Below are positions 38,887 through 48,975 of a stretch of DNA of 57,868 nucleotides, piece after piece. The DNA is from Candidatus Cloacimonadota bacterium (lineage in GTDB: Bacteria; Cloacimonadota; Cloacimonadia; Cloacimonadales; TCS61). The stretch covers positions 1 to 57,868 of the forward strand of contig JAIORE010000113.1 of NCBI GenBank assembly GCA_021108315.1, read 5' to 3'. The stretch's first letter is position 1, and each line of letters starts with the position of its first letter. The position numbers were made by a program, and so were the translations under genes. Below the pieces are notes generated by a model. It saw nothing but the letters and a program-made list of their open reading frames with translations, made no database searches and was not told the origin of the DNA.

Positions 38887-39975
38887 GTGAGAATTTTAGA
38901 TAAATATATCATAAGCGAATACTTAAAGACCTTTGTAGTAATCTTTTTCGCATTTTCTGTAATGTTTATTGTGGTAGAAATCTCCGATAGATTACCAAAT
39001 TTAGTAAAAAGAAATGCTTCTTTGGAGCATATAATTTTATTTTTTCTTTTGCGTCTCCCCTATCTTTTTCTGCTAACTTCCCCGGTAATTGTTTTGCTCT
39101 CCGGTTTATTCTTGATGAATAACCTATCTAAGTATAGTGAATCTATTGCGATTAGAAGTGCCGGAATCAGTATTCTCAGGATGGTTACTCCTCTTTTTTG
39201 GATAGGTTTTTTATTTAGTATCCTAGTTTTACTTTTTGGGGAATTTGTTCTTCCCAAAGCGGAAGAGTATCGCCAACATTTATATACGGAGAAAATTAAA
39301 AACCAGAAAGTTGAAGACAAAAAGATGAAATCTCATATACATTTTATTGGATTTGATAAACATTTGTATTATATTGGTTTTTTTGACGGTTATCGAGATC
39401 TTTTGAGAACCATTGATATTACCAAGTTTGATTCAGAATCTGGTGAAATTAAGAAAAAAATTACAGCTTCGGAAGCTCTTTGGAAAAATAATAACTGGTT
39501 TTTCAAGAAATGTTATATTCGCAGTTTTGACAAAGGAACTATGGTTGATATGCAATTTTTTGAAGAAACGTTAATGGATGAAATTAACGTAAAACCTAAA
39601 GATTTTATCAAAATTGCTAAAAAACCGATGTCAATGAACTATTTTGAATTGCAGGATTATATAAACAGGTTAAAAAAAGTTGGAGAAAAATATACAAAGG
39701 AGCTTGTTGAGCTAAATTTCAAGTTGGCTTTTCCTTTTGCAAATTTTATCATTATGCTTTTTTGTGTTCCTCTCGCTTCTAAAACCGCTCGTAGTAAAGG
39801 TAGAGGATTGGTTTTTGCTTTAGGTTTATTGATCTGTTTTACATATCTATCCGCTTTAAGAATTTCCCAGAGTTTGGGTTATAATGGTGTTCTCTCTCCA
39901 ATGTTAGCAGCTTGGTTGCCAAATATGATCTTTTTTGGAATTGGTTCTGTTTTTGTGATTAAAGCTGAGGTTTAA
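38887..39975 (+). CDS. lptG: LptF/LptG family lipopolysaccharide export permease (second copy)
   Basis: 362 residues starting at GTG 38887 with AAGGA upstream; the overlapping ATG at 38885 is followed at once by a stop. Topology as in LptG: N-terminal helices (EYLKTFVVIFFAFSVMFIVV, LPYLFLLTSPVIVLLSGLF), the conserved NNLSKYSESIAIRSAGIS segment, a periplasmic jellyroll (about 140-250), and C-terminal helices ending in PNMIFFGIGSVFVIKAEV. It would pair with the protein at 37112 to extract LPS. The stop TAA overlaps the start of the glycosyltransferase, so lptG leads an envelope-polysaccharide operon. Confidence 0.87.
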   Translation: MRILDKYIISEYLKTFVVIFFAFSVMFIVVEISDRLPNLVKRNASLEHIILFFLLRLPYLFLLTSPVIVLLSGLFLMNNLSKYSESIAIRSAGISILRMVTPLFWIGFLFSILVLLFGEFVLPKAEEYRQHLYTEKIKNQKVEDKKMKSHIHFIGFDKHLYYIGFFDGYRDLLRTIDITKFDSESGEIKKKITASEALWKNNNWFFKKCYIRSFDKGTMVDMQFFEETLMDEINVKPKDFIKIAKKPMSMNYFELQDYINRLKKVGEKYTKELVELNFKLAFPFANFIIMLFCVPLASKTARSKGRGLVFALGLLICFTYLSALRISQSLGYNGVLSPMLAAWLPNMIFFGIGSVFVIKAEV

Positions 39976-41150
39976 TGCGTATATTGATGATTTTGGAAAG
40001 TGAATTTCCACCTGATATTCGGGTAGAGAATGAGATAGAATCACTTGTGGAAGCGGGGAACTTTGTCATAATAGCTTGCTATGCCAAGAAAAATGAAAAA
40101 TTGATAGAAAAGAAAGAAAATCATCTAATTGTTCGTTTCCCCAGATCAGATTTTTTCAAAAAAAAATTAAGTGCAGCTTGTTTAACACTGCCATTTTATT
40201 TTGTTTCATGGAAAAAATTTCTATCAAAAATTGTAGAGAAATATCAGATTGAGGTAATTCACATTCACGACTTACCTTTAGCAAAAGTTGGATATTTACT
40301 GAAAAAAAAATATAATCTACATTTTGTATTAGATATGCATGAAAATTTTCCAGCAGCTGTCAAAATATATAAACATACGAATACATTGCAAGGGAAAATT
40401 CTATCTCCATATAAAAAATGGTTATCCTATGAAAATTCATATGTTAAAGAAGCAGATCGAATAATAGTTGTAGTGGAAGAAGCAAAAACAAGATTCAATA
40501 AGCTAATTGATGATAAGAAAATATATATCGTCTCAAATACTTTAAATTTGAATTCATTTGATGAAATTGAAACGAAAAAAAATATAGAATCAAATATTCT
40601 TTTTTTTGCGGGAATGATTAATCAGCATCGAGGTTTACAGATTGTGCTAAAAGCAATTTCAATATTAAAAGAAAGACAAATTGACATAATTTTTCAGATT
40701 GCAGGTACAGGAAGTTATGTATCCGAATTAAAAAAAATAGTTACTAACCTTGATATTGAAAAAAATGTAATTTTTTTAGGTTGGAAAACCAGAAAAGAAA
40801 TTTCTTCTCTCCTTTCTCAGGCAAGTTTTACTATAATTCCTCATCTAAAATCCGAACATACAGATACAACAATTCCACATAAAATTTTTCAATATATGTA
40901 CGCAAATAGGTTTATCATCTCTTCAAATTGTAAACCTTTAGAAAGAATAATTAATAAAACAAACGCAGGATTAATCTATCAAAGTAATTCGGCAAATGAT
41001 TTAGCTGATAAAATAGAATTAGGAATTGCTGAAATATCAAAAGAAGATTTTTCTCTCTCTACAAGAAAGATTGTAGAAGATAAATACAATTGGAAAATTG
41101 ATGGAGAAAACTTGGTTAGATTGTATAATTCATTGGGAAATAATGGATAA
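39975..41150 (+). CDS. Glycosyltransferase family 4 (GT-B)
   Basis: 391 residues. The N-terminal Rossmann domain begins MRILMILESEFPPDIRVENE, typical of GT4 enzymes, with VIHIHDLPLAKVGYLL and DMHENFP. The C-terminal domain has the nucleotide-sugar site: ILFFAGMINQHRGLQIVLKA, IAGTGSYVSELKK, FLGWKTRKEISSLLSQA, and the region PHLKSEHTDTTIPHKIFQYM(Y)A, equivalent to the acidic E-x7-E area, though the first acidic residue is not obvious. It would transfer an activated sugar in LPS, capsule or glycan assembly on the cytoplasmic side. Its start overlaps the lptG stop; its end overlaps the methyltransferase by eight bases. Confidence 0.86.
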   Translation: MRILMILESEFPPDIRVENEIESLVEAGNFVIIACYAKKNEKLIEKKENHLIVRFPRSDFFKKKLSAACLTLPFYFVSWKKFLSKIVEKYQIEVIHIHDLPLAKVGYLLKKKYNLHFVLDMHENFPAAVKIYKHTNTLQGKILSPYKKWLSYENSYVKEADRIIVVVEEAKTRFNKLIDDKKIYIVSNTLNLNSFDEIETKKNIESNILFFAGMINQHRGLQIVLKAISILKERQIDIIFQIAGTGSYVSELKKIVTNLDIEKNVIFLGWKTRKEISSLLSQASFTIIPHLKSEHTDTTIPHKIFQYMYANRFIISSNCKPLERIINKTNAGLIYQSNSANDLADKIELGIAEISKEDFSLSTRKIVEDKYNWKIDGENLVRLYNSLGNNG

Positions 41151-41913
41151 TAAAAAATTCTACGAACAATTTGATTGGAAAATGTTAAAATATAAGCATT
41201 TAAAATCAAAAATTGAGATTATTAAACAAACTATTCCATCTGATGTGAAAAAGATTCTTGATGTTGGTTGCGGAAATGGGATAATTACCAATGAATTAAG
41301 TAAAAACTATCAAGTTACAGGATTAGATAGAAGTTCAGAAGCTTTGAAGTTCGTAAAAAATGATAAAATTTTAGCAAGTTCAGATAAAATCCCTTTTTCA
41401 ATTAATGACTTTGATATAATATTCTCAAGTGAAATGTTAGAACATTTACCAGATGATATTTTTAGAAAAACAATTTCTGAGTTCAAACGAATTTCTCCTA
41501 AATATATTTTTATCAGCGTACCAAATAATGAAAACTTAAAAAAAACTTTTATCGAATGTCCGAAATGCAACTTCAGATACAATCGTTCCTATCATTTACG
41601 CTCATTTAGCATCAATAATATTTGTAAACTTTTCCCTGAATATGAATTAAAAGAAAACTTCACTTTTGGTGTAAAAATCCGGAAGTATAATTCATTATTT
41701 TTAAAGATTAAACAAAATCTTACTCCGGCAATTTCTTGGATTCCATATTATTGGACATCAAAAGAAAAAAGAAAAACTATGTGTCCTCGCTGTGAACATC
41801 AATTCATATATGATTTTAAATTTAATTTTATAAGCTTTGTTTGTGATAGTATTAATGCAATTATTTCACCCAAAATTCCTTACTGGATTTTTGTGCTTTT
41901 AGAAAAAAAATGA
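41143..41913 (+). CDS. SAM-dependent methyltransferase (class I, type 11)
   Basis: 256 residues from the ATG at 41143 (GGGA upstream). SAM-binding motif I ILDVGCGNGIITNEL, acidic post-I GLDRSSEAL, motif with SSEMLEHLPDD. It has two Cys pairs later (ECPKCNFRYN and MCPRCEHQF), which could hold a zinc ion; this is unusual for a plain methyltransferase and suggests a specific polysaccharide-modifying subtype. The C-terminus is hydrophobic. Situated between a glycosyltransferase and a flippase with overlaps on both sides, it probably methylates a glycan or a lipid-linked intermediate. Confidence 0.82.
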   Translation: MDNKKFYEQFDWKMLKYKHLKSKIEIIKQTIPSDVKKILDVGCGNGIITNELSKNYQVTGLDRSSEALKFVKNDKILASSDKIPFSINDFDIIFSSEMLEHLPDDIFRKTISEFKRISPKYIFISVPNNENLKKTFIECPKCNFRYNRSYHLRSFSINNICKLFPEYELKENFTFGVKIRKYNSLFLKIKQNLTPAISWIPYYWTSKEKRKTMCPRCEHQFIYDFKFNFISFVCDSINAIISPKIPYWIFVLLEKK

Positions 41914-43352
41914 AAAACGAGATAAAACAGACTGCAAAACATACGATTATTTACAGTATCGGAAATCTTTCGATTAAAGTTATTGGCTTATTACTTTTAC
42001 CACTTTATACTAGTAGATTAACTTTGAGTGATTATGGAAAACTTGGTATTTTAGAAGTTACTACTCAATTTCTGATTGTAATTTTTGGTTTAAATATCTA
42101 TTCTGCCATGATTCGTTGGTGTAGTGAAGAAGATTCTATTGAAAAGCAAAAAACTATAATTTTTACTTCATACATTTCACTAATTTCCGTAATGTTTATT
42201 TTTATAATACTTAGCCAAACATTATCCTCTATTTTTGCTAAAATTTATTTTAATGATTTGAAATTTATTATTATTTTTCGTTACCTATTTTTTATTGTAT
42301 TCTTGGAAATCATAAATAATCTCACCTTAAATTTACTTCGACTAAAAGAAAAATCATTACAATTCATAATAATAGTTATCATAAAACTACTTCTAACTCT
42401 CTCCTTAACTATTTTTTTTATAATTAGATTGAACATGAAAATTGAAGGGATTTTTTTAAGTCAATTAATCGGAAATGCTTTGATATTCCTAATTACAATA
42501 CCAACTATTATTAAAAATATCAATTTTAATTTTGATACAGATATTTTAAAGAAAATGTTTAGATATAGTTTCCCTCTCATTTTTTCTTCAATCTCAGTAA
42601 TGCTTCTTTCAATTGGGGATAGATTTTTTATAAAATTTATTCTGGATGATAGTGAATTAGGAATTTATAGCTTAGCATATAAATTTGCAGGAATAATTAA
42701 TATGCTGCTAATTCAATCATTTGCTTTGGGTTATTTACCAATAGCTTATAAAACAATAAATAAAAAAAACGCTACAATATTTTATAGCAATGTTTTCAGT
42801 TTGTTCAGCACAGCACTAATTATTTTTTCTCTATTTATTTCCATTTTCTCTCGTGAAATCATTGAAATATTTGCAAAAAACAATGAATTTTGGTCTGCAT
42901 ATTTACTTGTTCCAATTTTGGCATTAACTTTTGTTATGAAAGGGATACAATATATTTTCTCTTTAGGGTTTCACATAAAAAAGAAGACACATTACAATGC
43001 TATAATTGTAATAATTGCTGTTTTTATTAATTTTGTGTTGAATTATTTTTTGATTAATAAATTTGGTATTTGGGGTGCAGCATTGGCAACATTGCTTGCG
43101 ACATCTTTTATAACAATAATGTTTTACAAATATTCTCAAAGAATTTATCATATATCGTACCATTTTAAAAATGTCATAGTTATATTAACATGGGCAGTTA
43201 TATTTTATTTTGTTTCAAATCTTTTTTATAATCCCAATATTTTATATAGGATTGGATTCAAAACTCTGATTTTTACAATATTCATTGCAATATTACTTTT
43301 TTCAAAAATTATTTCTCTGAATGGATTTAGAAAATTATTTAATTTGACGTGA
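41910..43352 (+). CDS. Polysaccharide flippase (Wzx/RfbX-type, MATE-like)
   Basis: 480 residues with about 12-14 transmembrane helices. It starts with AKHTIIYSIGNLSIKVIG followed by LLLLPLYTSRLTLSDYG, the family's classic N-terminus, and later FRYSFPLIFSSISVMLLS and DDSELGIYSLAYKFAGI. Such proteins flip undecaprenyl-linked oligosaccharides across the inner membrane. The ATG overlaps the methyltransferase stop (ATGA), making lptG-GT4-methyltransferase-flippase one transcription unit. No polymerase or further transferases follow. Confidence 0.9.
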   Translation: MKNEIKQTAKHTIIYSIGNLSIKVIGLLLLPLYTSRLTLSDYGKLGILEVTTQFLIVIFGLNIYSAMIRWCSEEDSIEKQKTIIFTSYISLISVMFIFIILSQTLSSIFAKIYFNDLKFIIIFRYLFFIVFLEIINNLTLNLLRLKEKSLQFIIIVIIKLLLTLSLTIFFIIRLNMKIEGIFLSQLIGNALIFLITIPTIIKNINFNFDTDILKKMFRYSFPLIFSSISVMLLSIGDRFFIKFILDDSELGIYSLAYKFAGIINMLLIQSFALGYLPIAYKTINKKNATIFYSNVFSLFSTALIIFSLFISIFSREIIEIFAKNNEFWSAYLLVPILALTFVMKGIQYIFSLGFHIKKKTHYNAIIVIIAVFINFVLNYFLINKFGIWGAALATLLATSFITIMFYKYSQRIYHISYHFKNVIVILTWAVIFYFVSNLFYNPNILYRIGFKTLIFTIFIAILLFSKIISLNGFRKLFNLT

Positions 43353-43401
43353 TAAGACTATAATAATATTTTAAATAATATAATTTATTATGGGAGGAAA
43401 A

Positions 43402-46400
43402 TTGAAAAATATTCTAATTATTTTATTTATAATAAACATTTTATTTCTTAAGGCAGAATACTTTACTAGAATAACTACTGGTGAAATTGTAACTGATAAT
43501 CATAAATCGTGCGGAATTTCCTGGCATGATATCAATGATGATGGCTTTCTAGATATTTATGTTTCGAATTGGTCACAGAATAATTGCCTTTATATTAATG
43601 ATCAAGAAGGTAATTTCACTAAAGTTCTTAATCAAAATTTAGTAGAAGATGGAAAAAAATCGTATTCTTGTTATTGGATAGATTATGATAATGACGGTTT
43701 GGTTGACTTATTCTCACCAAGTGATCAATTACAACAAAATTTGCTATTTCACAATGTAGGTAATTCTGAATTTGAGCAAATATTAGATGGTGAATTGATT
43801 AATTTACCCGGACACTACTTTGGAAGTTCTTGGGGAGATTATGATAATGATGGCTTTATTGATGTTTATCTTGTAACATATTTTCCCGATCAACCAAATT
43901 ATCTTTATCATAATATAAATGGTGAAAGTTTTGAAAGAATTATAGAAGGAGATATTGCAAATTTATATGCATACAGCTTTAGCAGTAGCTGGGCAGATTT
44001 TGATAATGATAATGATCCAGATTTGTTTGTAGCTTGTTCAGCAAATATGGATAATGTCCTTTATATAAATTCCGGAAATTCATTTTTGGAATATTTTGAT
44101 GATACAATAATTACTAATGATTCATCGAATTCACATACAAATAGTTGGGCTGATTTTGATAATGATGGTGATCTTGACCTCTTCATTGGAAATACTGGTT
44201 TTATGTCTAATTATTTATACAAAAATCAGGGAAATGAAATGTTTGAAATCATGGAAAATATTGTTATTTATAATGACTTATTTAATACTGTTTCAAGTAG
44301 TTGGGGAGATATTGATAACGATGGTGACCTTGATCTTTTTATCACAAATGGATATTATGATGAAGAACGAAACAATTATTTGTATATAAATAATGGGGAT
44401 GATGATTTTGAAAGAATAGATCAAGAAAATATCGCTACAGATGGTGGATGTTCATTGGGTTGTTCTTTTGCAGATTATGATAATGATGGTTTTCTTGACC
44501 TATTTGTAGCTAATGGTGCATATTCTTCTACAGGATGTAATTATTTATACAAGAATAATGGTAATCAAAATAATTGGATTGAGATGGATTTGACTGGAAT
44601 AGTTTCAAATTCTATTGGTATTGGAGCAAAAGTAGAAGTAAGCACAACAATTTTTGGAGAAACATCTTCTCAAATACGGTATGTTGATTCCACTAGTGGT
44701 AGAGCAAGTCAGAATCCGTATCGTCTTCATTTTGGTTTAGGTGATGCAAATGTTATTGAACAATTGATCATACATTGGCCAAGTGGTCTAATTCAGGAAT
44801 TAGAAGACATAGATATTAATCAGATTTTGAATATTACAGAAGAAGATAATGAAAATTTAATTGCTTTCTATCCTTTTAATGGAAATGCTAATGATGAAAG
44901 TGGAAATGATCTTAACGGAACTGTTTTGGGAGCTACCCTTACTACTGATAGATTTGGAAATGAAAATTCTGCTTATTATTTTGACGGAATTGATGATTAT
45001 ATTGATGTTGAAGATAATGATCTTCTTGATATTACTCAAGAGTTTACACTAAGTTGCTGGATAAAGCAGGATGAAAATATAGAAAATAAGACGATAATTG
45101 CAAAACATGGAATAACTTATCCTGAAAGATCCTATGCCTTAAATGCAAGTGCTGCTTATGATAACAAACCGATTATTAAAGCTTATCATGGAAATGATTA
45201 TGATTTATGTAGAACTCAACAAAACATTGATAAAACCGTTTGGACTCATATAGTTGCAATGTATGATCAAAACGAACTTTCTTTGTATATAAACGGAGAG
45301 CTGAATAATTCTGAAGAAATCGGAAATATTACGCTTAATTCAAATGATAATCCTTTAAGAATTGGAGGTTATTCCGAATATTTACAACCTTATTTATTTA
45401 ATGGAAAAATAGATGATATAATGATTTATAGTCGAGCATTAAATGATGACGAAATTTTAGCATTATTTGATAATTATCAACAATATAATGAGTTAACACT
45501 ACAAATTGAAAATACAATTTCCGGTAGCTTTATGAACCGATTAATCCCAGTATATTTAACAAATAATACAGATGAACTTTATTCAGCTGAAATATCGTTT
45601 GAATTATCTGATGATATTACATTTAATGGAGTAGTATTAGAGAATTCTCTAATGGGAAATGCAGACTGGAGCTGTTCATTTAATGTAACTGAGGAGCAAA
45701 TTTTATTTGCTTCGACAGGTTCTCAACCGATTGTAGATGATGGAATACTTTTCTATCTTGATATTACTTCTCCTGAGAATATTGGCAATTATCCCATTAA
45801 TTTCTTCTCTGCAATATTTAATGAATCAATTGAATCTGTTACACTGAATGGAGATCTAGAAGTTTTTGATGCAGTATTTGGAGATGTTGATTTGAATGGA
45901 ATTGTTCAGGCTTTTGATGCATCTCAGATTTTAAGATTCTTAGTTGAAGAGATTGAATTGAATGAATATCAACAATATAATGCTGATGTTACTTTGGATG
46001 GGTCAATTTCTTCGCTTGATGCAATGTTCATTTCACAATATATTACTGAAATTATTGACGATTTACCAGTTCAACCTGCTGAAAATATGAATAATCCAAC
46101 CGGTTCAATTGAATTTACCGAGATTTCAACAGATGTTGGTGAATTTGTCCAAATACCCATAAATCTTGTAAATCCTGAAAACATCTATTCCTTTTATTTC
46201 AATATCTCTTATGATCCTGAAATTTTCTCTTTTGTAACTCTTGATGACTCTAACTGCTCAGAATATCTTACGTATGAGTTTTATCAATCAGGGGATAATC
46301 TGATTATATCCGGTTATCAGAGTGATGGAAATGAGCTTTCTGAATTGCCATCAATTAAATTCTTTATCCCTGAAGATGTTCAGTTCGTTTCTTCAGAAAT

Positions 46401-46779
46401 ATCGTTCGATGAAATCTGTTGGAACGAGGATAATCCTATCATAGATTCTGGTGAATTTATTGTGAATAATCAATTTTCTGGTGTCCCAGATTCTAATTTT
46501 GAAGTTTCACATTTAAATCAGAATTACCCGAACCCATTTAATCCAGACACCACAATCTCATTTTACCTAAAAATTAGCGATTCCATCGAGTTATCTATTT
46601 TTAATATCAAAGGTCAGAAAGTTAAAACATTAGTAGATAAGTTTTCTGAAAAAGGAAGTTATGAAATTCAATGGAACGGAAAAGATGAAAATGGAGATGA
46701 AGTAAAAAGTGGAATTTTCTTTTACAAATTAAAAACTAAAGATGAAGAATTATCTCGAAAAATGATATTATTGAAATAA
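43402..46779 (+). CDS. Giant secreted FG-GAP/UnbV/LamG protein with cohesin- and dockerin-like modules and sorting domain
   Basis: TTG 43402 is preferred to ATG 43390 because GGGAGG overlaps that ATG and lies at the right distance from the TTG. Numbering from 43390: signal peptide (IILFIINILFLKA); seven or so FG-GAP/VCBS repeats at about 35-385, each with a D-x-D-N-D-G calcium loop (DINDDGFLDIY, DYDNDGLVDLF); an ASPIC/UnbV domain at about 395-475 (SGRASQNPYRLHFGLG, IHWPSGLIQEL); a LamG-type lectin at about 488-690 (IAFYPFNGNANDESG, YYFDGIDDYIDV); a cohesin-like fold at about 705-828; a dockerin-like pair at 831-895 (GDVDLNGIVQAFDASQI, ADVTLDGSISSLDAMFI); a second cohesin-like fold at about 905-1030; sorting domain from about 1042 (NYPNPFNPDTTISF, NIKGQKVKTLV). 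Probably calcium-rich, surface-bound and glycan-binding. Confidence 0.88.
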   Translation: MKNILIILFIINILFLKAEYFTRITTGEIVTDNHKSCGISWHDINDDGFLDIYVSNWSQNNCLYINDQEGNFTKVLNQNLVEDGKKSYSCYWIDYDNDGLVDLFSPSDQLQQNLLFHNVGNSEFEQILDGELINLPGHYFGSSWGDYDNDGFIDVYLVTYFPDQPNYLYHNINGESFERIIEGDIANLYAYSFSSSWADFDNDNDPDLFVACSANMDNVLYINSGNSFLEYFDDTIITNDSSNSHTNSWADFDNDGDLDLFIGNTGFMSNYLYKNQGNEMFEIMENIVIYNDLFNTVSSSWGDIDNDGDLDLFITNGYYDEERNNYLYINNGDDDFERIDQENIATDGGCSLGCSFADYDNDGFLDLFVANGAYSSTGCNYLYKNNGNQNNWIEMDLTGIVSNSIGIGAKVEVSTTIFGETSSQIRYVDSTSGRASQNPYRLHFGLGDANVIEQLIIHWPSGLIQELEDIDINQILNITEEDNENLIAFYPFNGNANDESGNDLNGTVLGATLTTDRFGNENSAYYFDGIDDYIDVEDNDLLDITQEFTLSCWIKQDENIENKTIIAKHGITYPERSYALNASAAYDNKPIIKAYHGNDYDLCRTQQNIDKTVWTHIVAMYDQNELSLYINGELNNSEEIGNITLNSNDNPLRIGGYSEYLQPYLFNGKIDDIMIYSRALNDDEILALFDNYQQYNELTLQIENTISGSFMNRLIPVYLTNNTDELYSAEISFELSDDITFNGVVLENSLMGNADWSCSFNVTEEQILFASTGSQPIVDDGILFYLDITSPENIGNYPINFFSAIFNESIESVTLNGDLEVFDAVFGDVDLNGIVQAFDASQILRFLVEEIELNEYQQYNADVTLDGSISSLDAMFISQYITEIIDDLPVQPAENMNNPTGSIEFTEISTDVGEFVQIPINLVNPENIYSFYFNISYDPEIFSFVTLDDSNCSEYLTYEFYQSGDNLIISGYQSDGNELSELPSIKFFIPEDVQFVSSEISFDEICWNEDNPIIDSGEFIVNNQFSGVPDSNFEVSHLNQNYPNPFNPDTTISFYLKISDSIELSIFNIKGQKVKTLVDKFSEKGSYEIQWNGKDENGDEVKSGIFFYKLKTKDEELSRKMILLK

Positions 46780-46820
46780 TTTTATAGATTTTTACAATTA
46801 TTTTAAACAATAAATATTCT

Positions 46821-46848
46821 GGCTCGAAAATTTTCGAGCCTTTTTTTT
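46821..46848 (+). terminator. Rho-independent terminator
   Basis: GGCTCGAAAATTTTCGAGCC is a perfect 20-bp palindrome followed by eight Ts. It ends the giant FG-GAP protein gene. Confidence 0.93.
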
Positions 46849-46920
46849 ACTTACTTAATCTTACTCCAAACTTCTTGACTATATTTGCCTAAGAAATATT
46901 CAAACATAATGGAAAACAAA

Positions 46921-47745
46921 ATGAAAAAAATATTGATCTCAGATTTGGATAGAACTCTACTCAAAGATAATAATAGTATTTCTGAAAGAAATCTGAACGC
47001 CTTAAGAAAAATTCGCGATAATGGTATTGTTGCTGTAATTGCTACTGGCAGAAATATTTTTTCAGCTCAAAAAGTAATAAATTCAAATTTCCCAATAGAT
47101 TATCTTATTTTTTCATCCGGAGCAGGTATAATTGATTGGAAAACTGGAGAAATTATTTTTAAAAGCCAGTTAAATCATAAAGAGATTAAGGATATTCTCA
47201 ATCTCTTTTTAGAACATGACCTAGACTTTATGATCCATGATGAGATACCAAATAATCACTATTTTCAGTACCAGAAAACAAATAAAATAAATCCAGATTT
47301 TCAGCGAAGATTAGGAATTTACAAAAATTTTGCTACACCCTTAGAAATTCCACTTATCAAAAAGACAGCAAGCCAATTCATAGCAATTTTAGGAAAAGAT
47401 TCTAAGCAAAAATTTGAGCAGATCAAAGTAAAAATAAACAATTTGTCTGTGATTAGAGCAACTTCTCCCTTGGATCATAGTACTATTTGGTTAGAAGTTC
47501 TTCCATCAAATATTTCTAAATCACATTCCACAGCATGGCTTTGTGATAAAATGGAAATACTTCAAGAAAATTCGGTTGGAATCGGTAATGATTTTAATGA
47601 TCTCGATCTTCTAAATTGGACAAATAAAAGTTTTGTTGTAGATAATTCTCCGGATGAACTTAAAAAAAAGTTTACAGTAACTTTATCCAATGAAGAAAAC
47701 GGTTTTGCAGAAGTTATGGAAAAGTTGTTGGTTGATGGTTGGTAG
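46921..47745 (+). CDS. Cof-type HAD-superfamily hydrolase
   Basis: 274 residues from ATG 46921; an ATG at 46909 is also possible, as GGAAAAC serves best for 46921. Motif I is DLDRTLL with the nucleophile and acid Asp; motif II is IATGR; the cap (about 80-190) is the C2B type of the Cof family; motif III is a Lys region (SKSHSTAWL), and motif IV is GIGNDFNDLDLL, with the GxGND-N-D signature that binds Mg. These enzymes dephosphorylate sugar phosphates or cofactors such as FMN/PLP; specificity cannot be read. It lies 19 bases upstream of the RNA methyltransferase gene, so the two are likely co-transcribed. Confidence 0.88.
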   Translation: MKKILISDLDRTLLKDNNSISERNLNALRKIRDNGIVAVIATGRNIFSAQKVINSNFPIDYLIFSSGAGIIDWKTGEIIFKSQLNHKEIKDILNLFLEHDLDFMIHDEIPNNHYFQYQKTNKINPDFQRRLGIYKNFATPLEIPLIKKTASQFIAILGKDSKQKFEQIKVKINNLSVIRATSPLDHSTIWLEVLPSNISKSHSTAWLCDKMEILQENSVGIGNDFNDLDLLNWTNKSFVVDNSPDELKKKFTVTLSNEENGFAEVMEKLLVDGW

Positions 47746-47764
47746 TTGAAAATGAGGAGAAATT

Positions 47765-48904
47765 ATGTTTGAATACCAAATAACAGGAAGATTTTTTGCT
47801 CAAATAGCTGGAAAAATGGAAGATATGGGTGCGTCTGAATTAAAGGAATTTGGTGTAAAAGAGATAAACCCAATTTATCGCGGAGTGTGGTTCAAAACGG
47901 ATTTGGAACATGTTTATAGAATTAACTATCGAAGTAAATTGATTACCAGAATTTTAGCTCCACTCCTTACATTCGATTGTCATAGTACAAACTATTTACT
48001 AAAAACTGCTTACAAAATTGAATGGGATAAACTTTTTTCTGCTAATAATACATTTGCTATATTCGCTACAGTTTCAAATAGTAAAATTTCTCATTCTCAC
48101 TATGCATCACTGGTACTCAAGGATGCAATTGTAGATTATTTTCGTGACAAAACCGGAGAACGACCAAATATTGATAAAATAAATCCTGATGTTTGGATCA
48201 GTCTTCATATAAATGCCAATAAAGCACATATAAGTATTGATACTTCCGGTGGTTCACTCCACAAAAGATACTATCGTATTGAAACTATTTTTGCCTCAAT
48301 GCAAGAGACTTTAGCAGCCGCAATTATTCGTCTTTCCGGTTGGAATGGTAAAAATATGCTTTATGATCCAATGTGTGGAAGCGGAACTCTGCTCAGTGAG
48401 GCTTTAATGCATTATTGTAGAATTCCTACAGCTTTCAAAAGAGATAATTTCGGATTTAAACACTTACCAGATTTTGAAAATGAGACTTGGCAAAAGATAA
48501 AGGATGACGGATTGCGTTTGCAGCGTGACTTACCTAAAGACCTTATTGCAGGAAGTGATATTGATAGAAAAGCCGTTTATGCAACACGCAAAAATTTAAA
48601 TACATTTCAACAAGGAATGAATATAAGAATTGAACAAACAGACTTTCGTAATCTTCCTGAGATGAAAAATGCAACTATTGTCTGTAATCCTCCTTACGGA
48701 ATTAGAATGGGAGATGCAAAAGAATTAAAAGAACTTTATAAAGACTTGGGAGATTTTCTCAAACAAAAGTGTCAAGGTTCTACTGCCTATATCTACTGCG
48801 GAAACCGCGAATTGATAGACTCATTAGGATTAAAGCCAAGTGCAAAAATACCTCTTGTAAATGGCAATTTGGATGGTAGATTAGTTAAAATTGAGATATA
48901 TTAA
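47765..48904 (+). CDS. THUMP-domain class I RNA methyltransferase (RlmL/YpsC-like)
   Basis: 379 residues, GAGGAGA before the ATG. The N-terminal THUMP region (about 40-160; RGVWFKTDLEHVYRINYRS, VSLHIN-type strand VWISLHINANKAHISID) binds RNA. The Rossmann methyltransferase domain has YDPMCGSGTLLSEALM (motif I, about 203-218), AGSDIDRKAVYATRKN and the amino-methylating motif IV NPPYGIRMG. This is the architecture of RlmL, which makes m2G in 23S rRNA (G2445 in E. coli), and of YpsC in Gram-positives. The RlmK half of E. coli RlmKL is missing, as is normal outside gammaproteobacteria. The target base is inferred. Confidence 0.88.
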   Translation: MFEYQITGRFFAQIAGKMEDMGASELKEFGVKEINPIYRGVWFKTDLEHVYRINYRSKLITRILAPLLTFDCHSTNYLLKTAYKIEWDKLFSANNTFAIFATVSNSKISHSHYASLVLKDAIVDYFRDKTGERPNIDKINPDVWISLHINANKAHISIDTSGGSLHKRYYRIETIFASMQETLAAAIIRLSGWNGKNMLYDPMCGSGTLLSEALMHYCRIPTAFKRDNFGFKHLPDFENETWQKIKDDGLRLQRDLPKDLIAGSDIDRKAVYATRKNLNTFQQGMNIRIEQTDFRNLPEMKNATIVCNPPYGIRMGDAKELKELYKDLGDFLKQKCQGSTAYIYCGNRELIDSLGLKPSAKIPLVNGNLDGRLVKIEIY

Positions 48905-48975
48905 TTGTTTCGAGCCTAAGAAGGAAAGTCTTCGGATATTATGTTTTTATCTTTTCCGATATTCATTTTTCGTTG

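Noticed and set aside
44117..44389. Long alternate frames inside the FG-GAP gene (also 44861-45052)
   Set aside because: They are shadows created by the repetitive GATAATGATGG calcium-loop codons; the peptides are low-complexity.
48900..48975. Bidirectional terminator between the convergent genes at 48904 and 48976
   Set aside because: TCGGATAT and CCGATAT look alike but are not complementary, so no stable stem forms.
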